Positions 34,587-44,345 of a stretch of DNA of 64,000 nucleotides are shown piece after piece. The position numbers were made by a program, and so were the translations under genes. Origin of the DNA: Roseicyclus salinarum (lineage in GTDB: Bacteria > Pseudomonadota > Alphaproteobacteria > Rhodobacterales > Rhodobacteraceae); assembly GCF_029624655.1 (NCBI RefSeq), contig NZ_JARRSA010000005.1, forward strand, positions 62,001-126,000. The letters run 5' to 3'. Every line of letters starts with the position of its first letter. Position 1 is the first letter of the stretch. Below the pieces are notes generated by a model. That model did no database searches. It saw nothing but the letters and a program-made list of their open reading frames with translations, and was not told where the DNA came from.

Positions 34587-35536
34587 TTCGACGGCACCCT
34601 CAGAAGACGGTCGAGCAAGATGGCGACGACCACGATGATCAGCCCGGCCTCGAAGCCGAGGCCCGTGTTCACCTGGTTGAGCGCGCGCACCACCGGGACG
34701 CCGAGGCCCGAGGCGCCGACCAGCGCCGCGATCACCACCATCGACAGCGACAGCATGATCGTCTGGTTGAGGCCCGCCATGATCTGAGGCAGCGCCGAGG
34801 GGAATTCCACCTTCCAGAGCTTCTGGCGCGGCGTCGCGCCGAAGGCGTCCGCCGCCTCCATCAGCGCCCGCGGCGTGGAGGATATGCCAAGGTGCGTCAG
34901 CCGGATCGGCGCGGGCAGGACGAAGATCACCGTCGCGATCAGGCCAGGGACCATGCCGATGCCGAAAAAGACGATCGCGGGGATGAGATAGACGAAGGTC
35001 GGCAGCGTCTGCATCAGGTCGAGGACGGGCCGCATCCAAGCATAGAGGCGCGGCCGGTGCGCGGCGGCGATCCCCACCGGAACGCCGATCCCCATGCACA
35101 CCACGCAGGCCGCGAGCACCAGCGTGAGGCTTTCGGTCGTCTCGTCCCAGTAATCCTGGTTGATGATGAACAGGAGGCCCACGGCGATCAGGGCCGGCAT
35201 CCGCCAGTTGCGGTGCAGCCACCATGCCAGAAGCGCGAAAAGCGCCGTGATCAGGATCGGGTGCCACGCCTCGGGATAGAGATAGGTGATCTCGGACCGC
35301 CGCAGGTCCTGGAACCATCCTGTGTTGGGCGGGCTCTGCAACACGGCGAGGATCGCCTCGATCAGCACCTCGAGCGCGGCGGACATTGCGTCGAAGACAC
35401 CGGACAGGTTGTCCTGAAGCCAGTCGAAGCCCGCCTCGGCCGCGTCGCCCACGCGCAGCTTGCACTCCGACAGGACAGCGAGCGGCCCGCCCTCGTCCGG
35501 CAGGCCCTCGTCACACTCCGTCAGCCAGTTCAGCAT
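34583..35536 (-). CDS. choW: choline ABC transporter, permease
   Basis: 317 residues of a ProW/OpuAB-class inner-membrane permease with about seven hydrophobic helices. The N-terminal 90 residues are a soluble amphipathic extension. The EAA loop EAADAFGATPRQKLWKVEFPSALPQI sits near residue 225 and docks on ChoV. It lies between the binding protein and the ATPase genes, 74 bp downstream of choX across a hairpin. Confidence 0.93.
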   Translation of the reverse strand: MLNWLTECDEGLPDEGGPLAVLSECKLRVGDAAEAGFDWLQDNLSGVFDAMSAALEVLIEAILAVLQSPPNTGWFQDLRRSEITYLYPEAWHPILITALFALLAWWLHRNWRMPALIAVGLLFIINQDYWDETTESLTLVLAACVVCMGIGVPVGIAAAHRPRLYAWMRPVLDLMQTLPTFVYLIPAIVFFGIGMVPGLIATVIFVLPAPIRLTHLGISSTPRALMEAADAFGATPRQKLWKVEFPSALPQIMAGLNQTIMLSLSMVVIAALVGASGLGVPVVRALNQVNTGLGFEAGLIIVVVAILLDRLLRVPSK

Positions 35537-35556
35537 CGCTCAGGTCCCCACGTGAA

Positions 35557-35588
35557 GACGGGCGGCGCGTGGTACGTCACCGCCCGTC
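35557..35588. terminator. hairpin between choX and choW
   Basis: A perfect 9-bp stem, GACGGGCGG with CCGCCCGTC (35557-35565 with 35580-35588), lies directly downstream of choX on the minus strand. Such intercistronic stems usually let the binding protein be made in excess over the permease. Confidence 0.55.
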
Positions 35589-35610
35589 TCCCCCTTGGCT
35601 CGGTCGCCGC

Positions 35611-36540
35611 TCAGAGGCCGAGCGCTTCGGACACGGCCGCGCGGGCATCGCCGCCGTCGACCGTCGTCACGCCCTCGAGCCACCCCATAACCACTTCGGG
35701 GTTCTGCGCCATCCACGCCGTCGCGGCATCGCGGGGATCCTCGCCGTCGTTCAGGATCGCGCCCATGATCTCGTTCTCCATCGCGAGGCTGAATTCGAGA
35801 TTCTCGAGGAAGGCGCCGAGGTTCGGGCATTCCTCGACGAAGCCCGCGCGGGTGTTCGTGTAGACGGTGGCCCCGCCGAGGTCCGGCCCGAACCAGTCGT
35901 CGCCGCCCGTAAGGTAGGTCAGCTCGAAGTTGGCGTTCATCGGGTGCGGCTCCCAGCCGAGGAAGACCACCGGCTCGCCGCGGTCGCTCGCGCGCTCGAC
36001 CTGCGCCAGCATCCCCTGCTCCGAGCTTTCGACCACCTCGAACTCCGCGTCGCCGAGCGCGAAGGCGTTCTGGTCGATCATGTCCATGATCAGGCGGTTG
36101 CCGTCGTTGCCCGGCTCGATGCCGTAGATCTCGCGCTCCAGCGCGCCGGCGTTCGCGGCGATGTCGGAGAAGTCCGTGATGCCGAGCGCGGCGCCCGCGG
36201 CGTTGGTGGCGAGGGTGTATTTCGCGCCCTCGAGGTTGGCGCGGACCGTGTCCACGGTTCCCGCATCGCGATAGGGGGCGATGTCGGCCTCCATCGTCGG
36301 CATCCAGTTGCCGAGGAACACGTCCACGTCGCCCTCGGCCAGCGAGGTGTAGGTCACGGGCACCGACAGGACCAGCGTCTCGGTCTCGTAGCCGAGCGCG
36401 TCGAGCACGACGGTCGTGGCTGCGGTCGTCGCGGTGATGTCGGTCCAGCCGACGTCGGAAAAGGTCACGGATTCGCACTGCGCAAAGGCCGAACCCGCGC
36501 CCAGTGCCGTGAGAGCCGTCGCTGTCAGCAGGCGTTTCAT
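35611..36540 (-). CDS. choX: choline-binding periplasmic protein
   Basis: 309 residues. The signal peptide KRLLTATALTALGAGSAFA (cleavage about residue 20) leads to an OpuAC-type ligand-binding domain with FSDVGWTDITATTA, FLGNWMPTM and FLGWEPHPMN. The Trp and Tyr residues there are of the kind that form the aromatic cage for quaternary amines in ChoX. The ATG at 36540 follows GGGAGA. It is the first gene of the uptake operon, divergent from betI. Confidence 0.93.
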   Translation of the reverse strand: MKRLLTATALTALGAGSAFAQCESVTFSDVGWTDITATTAATTVVLDALGYETETLVLSVPVTYTSLAEGDVDVFLGNWMPTMEADIAPYRDAGTVDTVRANLEGAKYTLATNAAGAALGITDFSDIAANAGALEREIYGIEPGNDGNRLIMDMIDQNAFALGDAEFEVVESSEQGMLAQVERASDRGEPVVFLGWEPHPMNANFELTYLTGGDDWFGPDLGGATVYTNTRAGFVEECPNLGAFLENLEFSLAMENEIMGAILNDGEDPRDAATAWMAQNPEVVMGWLEGVTTVDGGDARAAVSEALGL

Positions 36541-36626
36541 GAGTGTCTCCCTTCGGATTTTTTCGGTTCGTTGGTCTGCGCATAGTTTCAACACCCCTCC
36601 GCCGCGGTGGCAAGCGCTCATCCCTG

Positions 36627-36646
36627 TTGATTGACGGATCAATCAA
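36627..36646. promoter_or_regulatory. probable BetI operator
   Basis: TTGATTGA (36627-36634), CGGA, TCAATCAA (36639-36646): a perfect 8-bp inverted repeat with a 4-bp centre, midway between divergent choX and betI. TetR-type dimers bind such sites. The ATTGA/TCAAT core resembles known BetI targets. Confidence 0.65.
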
Positions 36647-36679
36647 GTTATGAGAGCCATGCGTGACGGAGGACCTGGC

Positions 36680-37261
36680 ATGTCGGAACGCAGAACGGAA
36701 AGCCTGAGGCGCGAGGAACTGGTCGAGGCGGCGATCCTGGAGATCGGCGCGACCGGAAGCCTCGACGTCACCGTGGGGCAGATCGCACGGCGCGCGGGCG
36801 TGTCGCCGGCGCTGGCGTTCCACTACTTCGGCGGCAAGGACAGGCTGTTTCTTGCCGCGATGCGCGCGATCCTGTCGCTTTACGGCGCGGAGGTGCGCGG
36901 CGCGCTGATGACGGCGACGGGGCCGAAGGAACGGCTCGCCGCCCTCGTCCGCGCCAGTTTCGGCCCCTCGAACTTCCGGCGCGAGGTCGTAGCTGCATGG
37001 CTGAACTTCTACGTCCTCGCCGCCACGGACCCTGCCGCGCGCCGTCTTCTGACGGTCTACCAGCGCCGGCTGCGCTCGAACCTCGTGCACGAACTGCGCC
37101 CCCTCGCGGACGCGCGCGCGCCCGGCATCGCCGAGCGCGTCGCGGGACTGATCGACGGGCTTTACCTGCGCGCCGCGCTCGACCCTGACGCAATGACCGC
37201 GGGGACCGCGACGGCCCACGTTCTCGCCGCCCTCGACCACGAGACTGGAGCGCGGGCATGA
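36680..37261 (+). CDS. betI: TetR-type choline-responsive repressor BetI
   Basis: 193 residues. The N-terminal HTH (about 10-55) contains LVEAAILEIGATGSLDVTVGQIARRAGVSPALAFHYFGGKDRLF, here read in pieces. The C-terminal ligand domain carries the BetI-type VVAAWLNFYVLAATDP and LIDGLYLRAALDP. BetI represses the bet genes until choline binds. The ATG at 36680 has GGAGGA seven bases upstream. Its stop overlaps the betC start by 4 bp. Confidence 0.93.
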   Translation: MSERRTESLRREELVEAAILEIGATGSLDVTVGQIARRAGVSPALAFHYFGGKDRLFLAAMRAILSLYGAEVRGALMTATGPKERLAALVRASFGPSNFRREVVAAWLNFYVLAATDPAARRLLTVYQRRLRSNLVHELRPLADARAPGIAERVAGLIDGLYLRAALDPDAMTAGTATAHVLAALDHETGARA

Positions 37262-38766
37262 CGCGTCCCAACATCCTGATCTTGATGGTGGATCAGCTGA
37301 ACGGGACGCTGTTCCCCGACGGCCCGGCGGACTGGCTGCACACCCCCGCGCTGAAGGCGCTGGCCGAACGCTCGACCCGTTTCGCGAACGCCTACACCGC
37401 CTCGCCGCTCTGCGCGCCGGCGCGGGCGAGCTTCATGTCGGGGCGCCTGCCCTCGCGGACGCAGGTCTACGACAACGCGGCCGAGTTCGCCTCGGACATC
37501 CCCACCTTCGCCCATCACCTGCGGCGCGCGGGCTACCAGACCTGCCTTTCGGGCAAGATGCATTTCGTGGGCCCCGACCAGCTTCACGGGTTCGAACAGC
37601 GCCTGACGACCGACATCTACCCCGCCGATTTCGGCTGGACGCCCGATTACCGCAGACCCGGCGAGCGGATCGACTGGTGGTATCACAACATGGGCAGCGT
37701 GACCGGCGCGGGCGTGGCCGAGATCACCAACCAGATGGAATACGACGACGAGGTCGCCTTCAACGCCGAGCAGAAGCTCTATGACCTCGCGCGCGGCCGG
37801 GACGAACGCCCCTGGTGCCTGACGGTCAGCTTCACCCATCCCCACGATCCCTATGTGGCGCGCCGAAAATTCTGGGACCTGTATCGCGATTGCAAGCACT
37901 TGCATCCTGATGTTGATGCTTTGGACGAGGACCGCCACGATCCGCATTCGCAGCGCATCTTCGACGCGAACGACTGGCGCAGCTACGACATCACCCCGGA
38001 CCACGTCGCCAGCGCCCGCCGTGCCTATTTCGCCAACATCTCCTATATCGACCAGAAGATCGCGAGCCTTCTCGACGTGATGGAGCGCACCGGGCAGGAG
38101 GCCATCGTCGTCTTCGTCTCCGACCACGGGGACATGCTGGGCGAGCGCGGCCTGTGGTTCAAGATGAGCTTCTACGAAGGCGCCGCGCGGGTGCCGCTGA
38201 TGATCTCGGCGCCGGGGATGGCCCCTGGACGGATCGAGGCCCCGGTCTCGACACTGGACCTCTGCCCGACGCTCTGCGATCTGGCCGGTGTCTCGATGGA
38301 CGAGGTGATGCCGTGGACCGATGGCGAAACCCTCGTGCCGCTCGCAGGGGGCAGGCGCCGCGAAAGCCCCGTCGCGATGGAATACGCCGCCGAGGCCAGC
38401 ATCTCGCCGATGATCGCGCTGCGGGCCGGTCGCTGGAAATACACCAACTGCGCGCTCGACCCCGAACAACTTTTCGACCTGGAGGCCGATCCGCACGAGA
38501 TGCACGACCTCGCAGGCGAGCCCGGCCACGTCGCGACACTGGAGCGTTTCCGCGTCATGGCCGCCGCCCGCTGGGACCTCGAGGCCTTCGACGCCGAGGT
38601 GCGGGACAGCCAGGCGCGGCGCCTGACCGTCTACGAGGCGCTGCGCAACGGAGCCTATTTCCCTTGGGATTTCCAGCCGTTGCGAGACGCCTCGGACCGC
38701 TACATGCGCAATCACATGGACCTGAACGTGCTGGAAGACAGCCAGCGCTTCCCAAGGGGAGAATGA
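37258..38766 (+). CDS. betC: choline-sulfatase
   Basis: A 502-residue type I sulfatase that releases choline and sulfate from choline-O-sulfate. The formylglycine cysteine is Cys52 in CAPAR (CxPxR). Metal ligands are Asp12 in LMVDQLNG and Asp-His in [17 protein letters not shown]. The C-terminal choline-sulfatase tail (YFPWDFQP, ending [12 protein letters not shown]) is diagnostic. ATGA overlaps link it to betI upstream and betB downstream. A small A/T-richer patch lies near 37885-37925. Confidence 0.95.
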   Translation: MTRPNILILMVDQLNGTLFPDGPADWLHTPALKALAERSTRFANAYTASPLCAPARASFMSGRLPSRTQVYDNAAEFASDIPTFAHHLRRAGYQTCLSGKMHFVGPDQLHGFEQRLTTDIYPADFGWTPDYRRPGERIDWWYHNMGSVTGAGVAEITNQMEYDDEVAFNAEQKLYDLARGRDERPWCLTVSFTHPHDPYVARRKFWDLYRDCKHLHPDVDALDEDRHDPHSQRIFDANDWRSYDITPDHVASARRAYFANISYIDQKIASLLDVMERTGQEAIVVFVSDHGDMLGERGLWFKMSFYEGAARVPLMISAPGMAPGRIEAPVSTLDLCPTLCDLAGVSMDEVMPWTDGETLVPLAGGRRRESPVAMEYAAEASISPMIALRAGRWKYTNCALDPEQLFDLEADPHEMHDLAGEPGHVATLERFRVMAAARWDLEAFDAEVRDSQARRLTVYEALRNGAYFPWDFQPLRDASDRYMRNHMDLNVLEDSQRFPRGE

Positions 38767-40220
38767 CGATGAACCTGCAGCCGAAAGCCAGCCATTTCGT
38801 GAACGGCGAGGCGCACGAGGATGCCGGCGGCGCCGTCATTCCGCTGATCTGTCCCGCCACCGGCGCGCGGCTGGGACAGGTCCATGGCGCGACGCCCGGG
38901 GTGATCGAGGCCGCGCTCGCCTCCGCCGAAGCGGCGCAGCGCGACTGGGCCTCGCGGACGGGAACGGAGCGCGGGCGCGTCCTGACGCGCGCGGCGCAGA
39001 TCATCCGCGCGCGCAACCGTGAGCTCTCGGAGATCGAGACGATGGACACCGGCAAGCCGATGTCCGAGACGCTGGTGGCCGACGCGGCGAGCGGGGCCGA
39101 CTGCCTCGAGTATTTCGGCGGCATGGCCGGCACGCTAACAGGCGAGGCGGTCGAGCTGGGCGGCGACTTCGCCTACACGATCCGCGAGCCGCTGGGCGTG
39201 TGCGTGGGCATCGGGGCGTGGAACTACCCGATCCAGATCGCCTGCTGGAAGGCCGCGCCGGCGCTTGCCTGCGGCAACGCGATGGTGTTCAAACCATCAG
39301 AGGAAACGCCGCTAAGCGCCCTGAAACTCGCGGAAATCCTGATCGAGGCCGGCGCGCCTCCGGGCCTTTTCAACGTGATCCAGGGCGGTGGCGAGGTCGG
39401 CGCGGCGCTGGTGGCGGACGACCGCGTCTCCAAGGTCTCGCTCACGGGGTCCGTGCCCACGGGCCGCAAGGTCTACGAAGCCGCGGCCGCGGGGCTGAAG
39501 CACGTCACGATGGAGCTTGGCGGCAAGTCGCCCCTGATCGTCTTTGACGACGCCGACGTGGAAGACGCGGTGAGCGCCGCGATCAACGCCAATTTCTACT
39601 CCACAGGGCAGATCTGCTCGAACGGCACGCGGGTCTTCGTGCAGGACGGCGTCCGTGACGCCTTTCTGTCGCGCCTCGCCGAGCGGACGGCCGGGGCCGT
39701 GATCGGCGACCCGATGGACGAGGCCACGCATATCGGCCCCATGGTGTCGGAAGGACAGCGCGCCATCGTCCTGAATTACATCGAGAAAGGCCTGTCCGAA
39801 GGCGCGCGGCTGGTCGCCGGCGGCGGCGTGCCGCCAGGACCCGGATGGTTCATAGAGCCCACGGTCTTCGCGGAGGTCACCGACACGATGACGATCGCGC
39901 GCGAGGAAATCTTCGGTCCCGTGATGTCGGTCCTTGGCTTCGCGGACGAGGCCGAGGTCGTGGAGCGCGCGAACGCGACCGAGTTCGGTCTTTCCGCCGG
40001 CGTCTTCACACGCGACATCGCCCGCGCACACCGCGTGGTGCGCGCGCTCCGTGCGGGCACCTGCTGGATCAACCAGTACAACCTGACGCCCATCGAGATG
40101 CCCTTCGGCGGGGTGAAGGCCAGCGGCATCGGGCGCGAGAACGCGCGCGCCGCGATCGAGGCCTACAGCCAGCCGAAATCCGTCTATGTCGGGCTTGGCC
40201 GCGTGGAGGCGCCCTTTTGA
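38763..40220 (+). CDS. betB: betaine aldehyde dehydrogenase
   Basis: A 485-residue NAD(P)-dependent aldehyde dehydrogenase making glycine betaine. The oxyanion Asn is in GAWNYP, the NAD site in FKPSEETPL and [12 protein letters not shown], general base Glu251 in MELGGKSP, and nucleophile Cys285 in [13 protein letters not shown]. The ending [14 protein letters not shown] is typical of BetB. The start is either ATG 38763 (overlapping betC) or 38769, which is better spaced from AAGGGG. Confidence 0.95.
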   Translation: MTMNLQPKASHFVNGEAHEDAGGAVIPLICPATGARLGQVHGATPGVIEAALASAEAAQRDWASRTGTERGRVLTRAAQIIRARNRELSEIETMDTGKPMSETLVADAASGADCLEYFGGMAGTLTGEAVELGGDFAYTIREPLGVCVGIGAWNYPIQIACWKAAPALACGNAMVFKPSEETPLSALKLAEILIEAGAPPGLFNVIQGGGEVGAALVADDRVSKVSLTGSVPTGRKVYEAAAAGLKHVTMELGGKSPLIVFDDADVEDAVSAAINANFYSTGQICSNGTRVFVQDGVRDAFLSRLAERTAGAVIGDPMDEATHIGPMVSEGQRAIVLNYIEKGLSEGARLVAGGGVPPGPGWFIEPTVFAEVTDTMTIAREEIFGPVMSVLGFADEAEVVERANATEFGLSAGVFTRDIARAHRVVRALRAGTCWINQYNLTPIEMPFGGVKASGIGRENARAAIEAYSQPKSVYVGLGRVEAPF

Positions 40221-40324
40221 TGAGCGATAGAGTTATCCACATGTGGACAAGGCGAATAAGCCCTTCGCCCGAATGGCTTGCGGCCAAGTGCTGCGGATGC
40301 CTTCCCGTTCGGAGGGTATGCTGA
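40220..40324 (+). CDS. possible 34-residue coupling ORF between betB and betA
   Basis: A 34-codon frame ([20 protein letters not shown]...) whose ATG overlaps the betB stop by one base (TGATG) and whose stop overlaps the betA ATG the same way. Such perfect junctions at both ends suggest it may couple translation of betA to betB across a 103-bp gap. It ends with three Cys residues and has no known relatives that I recognise. The overlap could be chance. Confidence 0.3.
   Translation: MSDRVIHMWTRRISPSPEWLAAKCCGCLPVRRVC
40233..40250. promoter_or_regulatory. two back-to-back DnaA boxes
   Basis: TTATCCACA (40233-40241) equals the strongest DnaA-box consensus. Immediately after, TGTGGACAA is the reverse complement of TTGTCCACA, one mismatch from it. 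Together they form an 18-bp near-palindrome in the betB-betA gap. Confidence 0.5.
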
Positions 40325-41997
40325 TGGAGGCCGATCACGTCATCCTCGGCGCGGGTTCCGCAGGCTGCGCAATGGCCTTCCGGCTGGCCGAGGCGGGCAG
40401 GTCCGTCATCGTGATCGAGCATGGAGGGACCGACGCGGGCCCCTTCATCAAGATGCCCGGCGCGTTGTCCTACCCGATGAACATGAAACGGTACGACTGG
40501 GGCTACACGACCGAACCCGAGCCCCACATGGGCGGCCGGCGGATGGCCTGCCCGCGCGGCAAGGTGATCGGCGGATCGTCCTCGATCAACGGCATGATCT
40601 ATGTCCGGGGCCACGCCCGCGACTTCGACACCTGGGCGGAAATGGGGGCCGACGGCTGGGCCCACGCCGACGTCCTGCCCTACTTCCGGCGCATGGAGCA
40701 CTGGCACGGCGAGACCGGCGACCCGGACTGGCGCGGTGACGGCGGCCCGCTCCATGTCACGCGCGGCGAGCGGAAGAACCCGCTCTTCAAGGCCTTCGTC
40801 GAGGCCGGCGCCGCCGCGGGCTACGGCGCCACGGAGGACTACAACGGCGAGCGTCAGGAAGGCTTCGGCGCCTTCGAGCGCACGATCTGGCAGGGCCGCA
40901 GATGGTCCGCCGCCGACGCCTATCTCAAGCCCGCCATCGCGACGGGCCGGGTGCGCGTGGTGCGCGGCCTCGCCGATCGCGTCGAGATCTCGGACGGCCG
41001 CGCGACGGGCATTCGCCTCACGAATGGGCGGGTCGTTCGCGCGCGCGGCGACGTGATCCTGGCCGCCGGTGCGATCAATTCTCCGAAAATTCTAATGCTC
41101 AGTGGAATAGGCCCTGCCAGGCACCTGGTGGAAAAGGGAATTCCCGTGGTGGCCGACCGGCCCGGCGTGGGGCGCAACCTTCAGGATCACCTCGAGATCT
41201 ACGTCCAGTACGCCTCGAAGGAACCCGTCAGCCTGAACCCCTACTGGAGCATCTGGGGCAAGGCCTGGGTGGGCGCGCAATGGATGCTGTCGCGGCGTGG
41301 CCTCGGCGCGTCGAACCAGTTCGAGGCGTGCGGGTTCATCCGCTCGCGCGCGGGCATCGAATGGCCCGACATCCAGTTCCACTTCCTGCCCATCGCCGTG
41401 CGCTACGACGGCGCGGCGGCGGCGGCGGCGCATGGCTTTCAGGCGCATGTCGGGCCGATGCGCTCGAAAAGCCGGGGGCGCGTGGAGCTGACCGGCCCCG
41501 ATCCGGCCGCGCCGCCCTCGATCCTGTTCAACTACATGAGCCACGAGGAGGACTGGATGGAGTTCCGCCGCGCCATCCGCCTCACGCGCGAGATCTTCCG
41601 GCAGGAGCCGATGCAGCGCTTCGCCGGCGTCGAACTTCTGCCCGGGGACGCCGCCCGGGACGACGACGCCATCGACGCCGCGATCCGCGAACATGCCGAA
41701 AGCGCCTATCACCCCTGCGGCACCTGCCGCATGGGCCGACGCGACGACCCGATGGCCGTCGTCGATGCACAGGCGCGCGTGATCGGGGTCGAGGGGCTTC
41801 GGCTGGCCGACGCCTCGATCTTTCCGCAGATCACCAACGGAAACACCAACGCCCCGTCGATCATGGTGGGCGAGAAGGCGGCCGACCACATCCTCGGCCG
41901 CGATCCCCTGCCCCGCGACAACCGCCAGGCTTGGATCGCGCCCGACTGGGAAAGCGCCCAGCGCGAAGGCGCGGCGCGCGCGGGCGAGAGCGTCTGA
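40324..41997 (+). CDS. betA: choline dehydrogenase
   Basis: A 557-residue GMC flavoprotein that oxidises choline to betaine aldehyde at the membrane. The FAD loop GAGSAG is at residues 9-14. GMC signature 1 is [13 protein letters not shown] and signature 2 [16 protein letters not shown], which is encoded by unusually A+T-rich codons. The catalytic His is in [10 protein letters not shown]. The ATG at 40324 is seven bases from GGAGGG; 40318 is too close. Last gene of the bet operon. Confidence 0.95.
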   Translation: MEADHVILGAGSAGCAMAFRLAEAGRSVIVIEHGGTDAGPFIKMPGALSYPMNMKRYDWGYTTEPEPHMGGRRMACPRGKVIGGSSSINGMIYVRGHARDFDTWAEMGADGWAHADVLPYFRRMEHWHGETGDPDWRGDGGPLHVTRGERKNPLFKAFVEAGAAAGYGATEDYNGERQEGFGAFERTIWQGRRWSAADAYLKPAIATGRVRVVRGLADRVEISDGRATGIRLTNGRVVRARGDVILAAGAINSPKILMLSGIGPARHLVEKGIPVVADRPGVGRNLQDHLEIYVQYASKEPVSLNPYWSIWGKAWVGAQWMLSRRGLGASNQFEACGFIRSRAGIEWPDIQFHFLPIAVRYDGAAAAAAHGFQAHVGPMRSKSRGRVELTGPDPAAPPSILFNYMSHEEDWMEFRRAIRLTREIFRQEPMQRFAGVELLPGDAARDDDAIDAAIREHAESAYHPCGTCRMGRRDDPMAVVDAQARVIGVEGLRLADASIFPQITNGNTNAPSIMVGEKAADHILGRDPLPRDNRQAWIAPDWESAQREGAARAGESV

Positions 41998-42000
41998 GCC

Positions 42001-43278
42001 TCAGGCCTCGCCGATCCTGAGGAGGCGTCCGAAGGGCGGCTCGTCCAGCGGATGACGGCCCGGAACGGCCCAGAGGACAGGGCATGCCGGGGCAGGTCCG
42101 AAGGGCGCGTCTAGATCCGTCAGGACGACGGCGATGGACGGCGACAGGCGCGCGGCCTGGGCGAGGACCGGCGCGAAATCGGTGCCGCCCCCGGTGCGCA
42201 GCACCATGTCCCGCAGGCCGTTCCACGCCGCGGCCTCGAGACGGCGCGCCTCGTGCACCTCGGCGTCGAAGGCCAGAAGATGCGCCTCGGCGCCGGTGCG
42301 CCGGACGATCCCCCCGGTCTCGGCAAGGAACATCTCGAGGGTCAGCGGGTCGATGGAACTCGACGTGTCGAGGCAGATCGCGATGCGCGGGCGCTCCGAC
42401 TGGCGGGCCTGCCCCGGCTGGAACGCGGGCTCGGGGCCGCCGCGCGCCTGCGCGTGCGACAGCATCGCGGCCCAGCGCGCCGATGGCCTGCGATGCGAGG
42501 GCCGGGGACGGTCCGTCAGCGCGCGGGCAAGGAGCCCGCGAAGCACCACCTCCCACGCCGTCGCGGTCGGCGCCATGTCGGCCAGGATCGCGCCGAGCCG
42601 GCCGATCCCCGCGCCGGCCTTCCGCCCCGCCTCGAGCGCGCGGAGCATCTGGTTGCGCCAATCCGCCGTCTTCTGGCGCTCGCCCGCCTCGTCCGGCTCT
42701 CCAAGGCTCAGATCCTGCGCGTAACCGCGCGTGGCGCCCCACTCGCGCGCCTTTTCCGCGATCCGCGGGTCGGAATGCAGCAGCATCGCCAGCCGGTCGG
42801 CGTCCCAGTCGGCCAAGGCGGCGACGGGCGACTTCGCAGGGCGGCCGATCTCCTGCAACAGATCGCTCAGCGTCACGGCCGGGCGCAGCAGGGCATGGCC
42901 GGCCAACAGGAGCGTGTCGTTGATGATGCCGTCCGCGGCTAGCCCGTAGAGCGAGGCGTCGAAACGCGCGCCGATGCGCTCCGCGATGGCGGCCTGCCGG
43001 TCGGCATGGCGCAGGGCGACATGCAGGACGTGATGCGCGGCAAGTCCGACCTGCTCGGGCAGGCCGAGCGTCGCGAAGCCCGGACCATACACCACCGTAT
43101 TGCCTTGCGTGCGCGTCGCGCCGTCGCCGTCGCGGTGTCCGCACCAAAGCGCGAGAATGGCGAGCGCCGGGTCGGCCTCGCCCAGATGCGCGAGGGCGCG
43201 CGCGGCGCGGGTCGCATGGCGGCTCAAGGCGCCGGCCTCACAGGCCCGCGGCCTCCCGCTCGCGGGCATATTCGGCAT
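42001..43278 (-). CDS. DUF2201/VWA-domain protein (MoxR partner)
   Basis: 425 residues. The N-terminal DUF2201 metallopeptidase-like region (about 20-285) contains LAAHHVLHVALRHADRQ with a zincin-like His pattern. A C-terminal von Willebrand A domain (from about 300) has the MIDAS motif DTSSS in IAICLDTSSSIDP and TGGGTDFAP. MoxR-VWA pairs act as chaperone systems that mature protein complexes or metal centres. The ATG at 43278 overlaps the MoxR gene by 41 bp; a TTG at 43227 with GAGG upstream is a rival start. Confidence 0.82.
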   Translation of the reverse strand: MPNMPASGRPRACEAGALSRHATRAARALAHLGEADPALAILALWCGHRDGDGATRTQGNTVVYGPGFATLGLPEQVGLAAHHVLHVALRHADRQAAIAERIGARFDASLYGLAADGIINDTLLLAGHALLRPAVTLSDLLQEIGRPAKSPVAALADWDADRLAMLLHSDPRIAEKAREWGATRGYAQDLSLGEPDEAGERQKTADWRNQMLRALEAGRKAGAGIGRLGAILADMAPTATAWEVVLRGLLARALTDRPRPSHRRPSARWAAMLSHAQARGGPEPAFQPGQARQSERPRIAICLDTSSSIDPLTLEMFLAETGGIVRRTGAEAHLLAFDAEVHEARRLEAAAWNGLRDMVLRTGGGTDFAPVLAQAARLSPSIAVVLTDLDAPFGPAPACPVLWAVPGRHPLDEPPFGRLLRIGEA

Positions 43279-44341
43279 AGGCGTCGGACCGGGCGAACGC
43301 CTCCTGCCATCCCTTCTCGAGCGCGCGGCCTATCAGGAGCTCGAAACCGAAGCTCGCCAGCTCCGAAAGCGGCAGGGCGCGGTGCGCGGGCCCCTCGAGG
43401 CGGCGCATGTCGGCAAGGATCTCGATCCCCGCAGGCAGCGTCACCGCATCGACCGCGCCGGTCAGCCCGTAGACCAGCGCGGTCAGGCCGTGGAGCGTGG
43501 CGGGATACATGGCTGTCCGGTCGCCGCGCGGGGCGTGGAGCATCTCGGCCACCCGCACCGAGGCCTCGATCTCGTCGGCGATCAGCGCGAACTCGGCGGC
43601 GGCCGCCTCGCCCACAGTGCCCGCGATCATGACCTGACGCGCGGCGCGGTCCGGCACGGAGCGCATGATGGCGCTGACGCGGGTCCAGCTGCGCGGCGTG
43701 CAGGCGATGGCATGGCCGCGGCGCAACGCCTCCTCCGTCGTTTCGAGGAGGTCGGGACGCGCGCGCAGGAACGCGGCGACGGCGGGATGGATGCCCGCGC
43801 CCGGCGCATAGGACCTGAGCCAGTCCGCGGCGTCGGCCTGAACGATGACGTGCACAAGCCGGTCGGACAGGGCGGTGCCCATCTCGTAGGCGATGGCGCC
43901 ATCTTCCACGGTATTGCCGGCCGCCACGATGAAGACGCTCTCGGGCAGCCGGTGGCGGCCGACGCGGCGCTCCTGCAGAAGACCATACACCGTAGGCTGG
44001 AGCGTCGGCGCGGCGGCGGTCAGCTCGTCGAGGAACAGGATCGCGGGCCGCGCAGGGTCGTCCGGCAGATCCTCGGGCCGGTACCAGACGGTGCGGCCCG
44101 TGGCATGGTCGTAGAACGGGAGGCCGCGCAGGTCCTGCGGCTCGATCGTGGTCAGGCGCAGGTCGAACAGCTCGGCCCCCTTGCGCGCTGCCAGCGTCTG
44201 CACCAGTTCCGTCTTGCCGACGCCGGGCCGGCCGTGAAGCATCCAGCTCGTCGTCAGGCCGCCCGCCTGCTGCGCCGCCCAGCCGTGCTCGAGCACACGC
44301 AGCGCCTCGCCGGCGGAGATCGCGCTTGCATTGACTGCCAT
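43238..44341 (-). CDS. MoxR-type AAA+ ATPase
   Basis: A 367-residue cytosolic ATPase. Walker A is HGRPGVGKTELV near residue 40, Walker B AILFLDELTAAAPTLQPTVYGLLQERR, and sensor 1 VFIVAAGNTVEDGA. The C-terminal lid helices follow. Together with the downstream DUF2201/VWA gene it forms a classic MoxR-VWA unit. The start at 44341 is preceded by GAGGGG and lies 4 bp after the stop of the membrane-protein gene, indicating one transcript. Confidence 0.88.
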   Translation of the reverse strand: MAVNASAISAGEALRVLEHGWAAQQAGGLTTSWMLHGRPGVGKTELVQTLAARKGAELFDLRLTTIEPQDLRGLPFYDHATGRTVWYRPEDLPDDPARPAILFLDELTAAAPTLQPTVYGLLQERRVGRHRLPESVFIVAAGNTVEDGAIAYEMGTALSDRLVHVIVQADAADWLRSYAPGAGIHPAVAAFLRARPDLLETTEEALRRGHAIACTPRSWTRVSAIMRSVPDRAARQVMIAGTVGEAAAAEFALIADEIEASVRVAEMLHAPRGDRTAMYPATLHGLTALVYGLTGAVDAVTLPAGIEILADMRRLEGPAHRALPLSELASFGFELLIGRALEKGWQEAFARSDAYAEYAREREAAGL

Positions 44342-44345
44342 CCCC

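Noticed and set aside
40233-40250. Replication origin
   Set aside because: Only two DnaA boxes, no A+T-rich unwinding element and no replication genes nearby; kept only as a regulatory-site finding.
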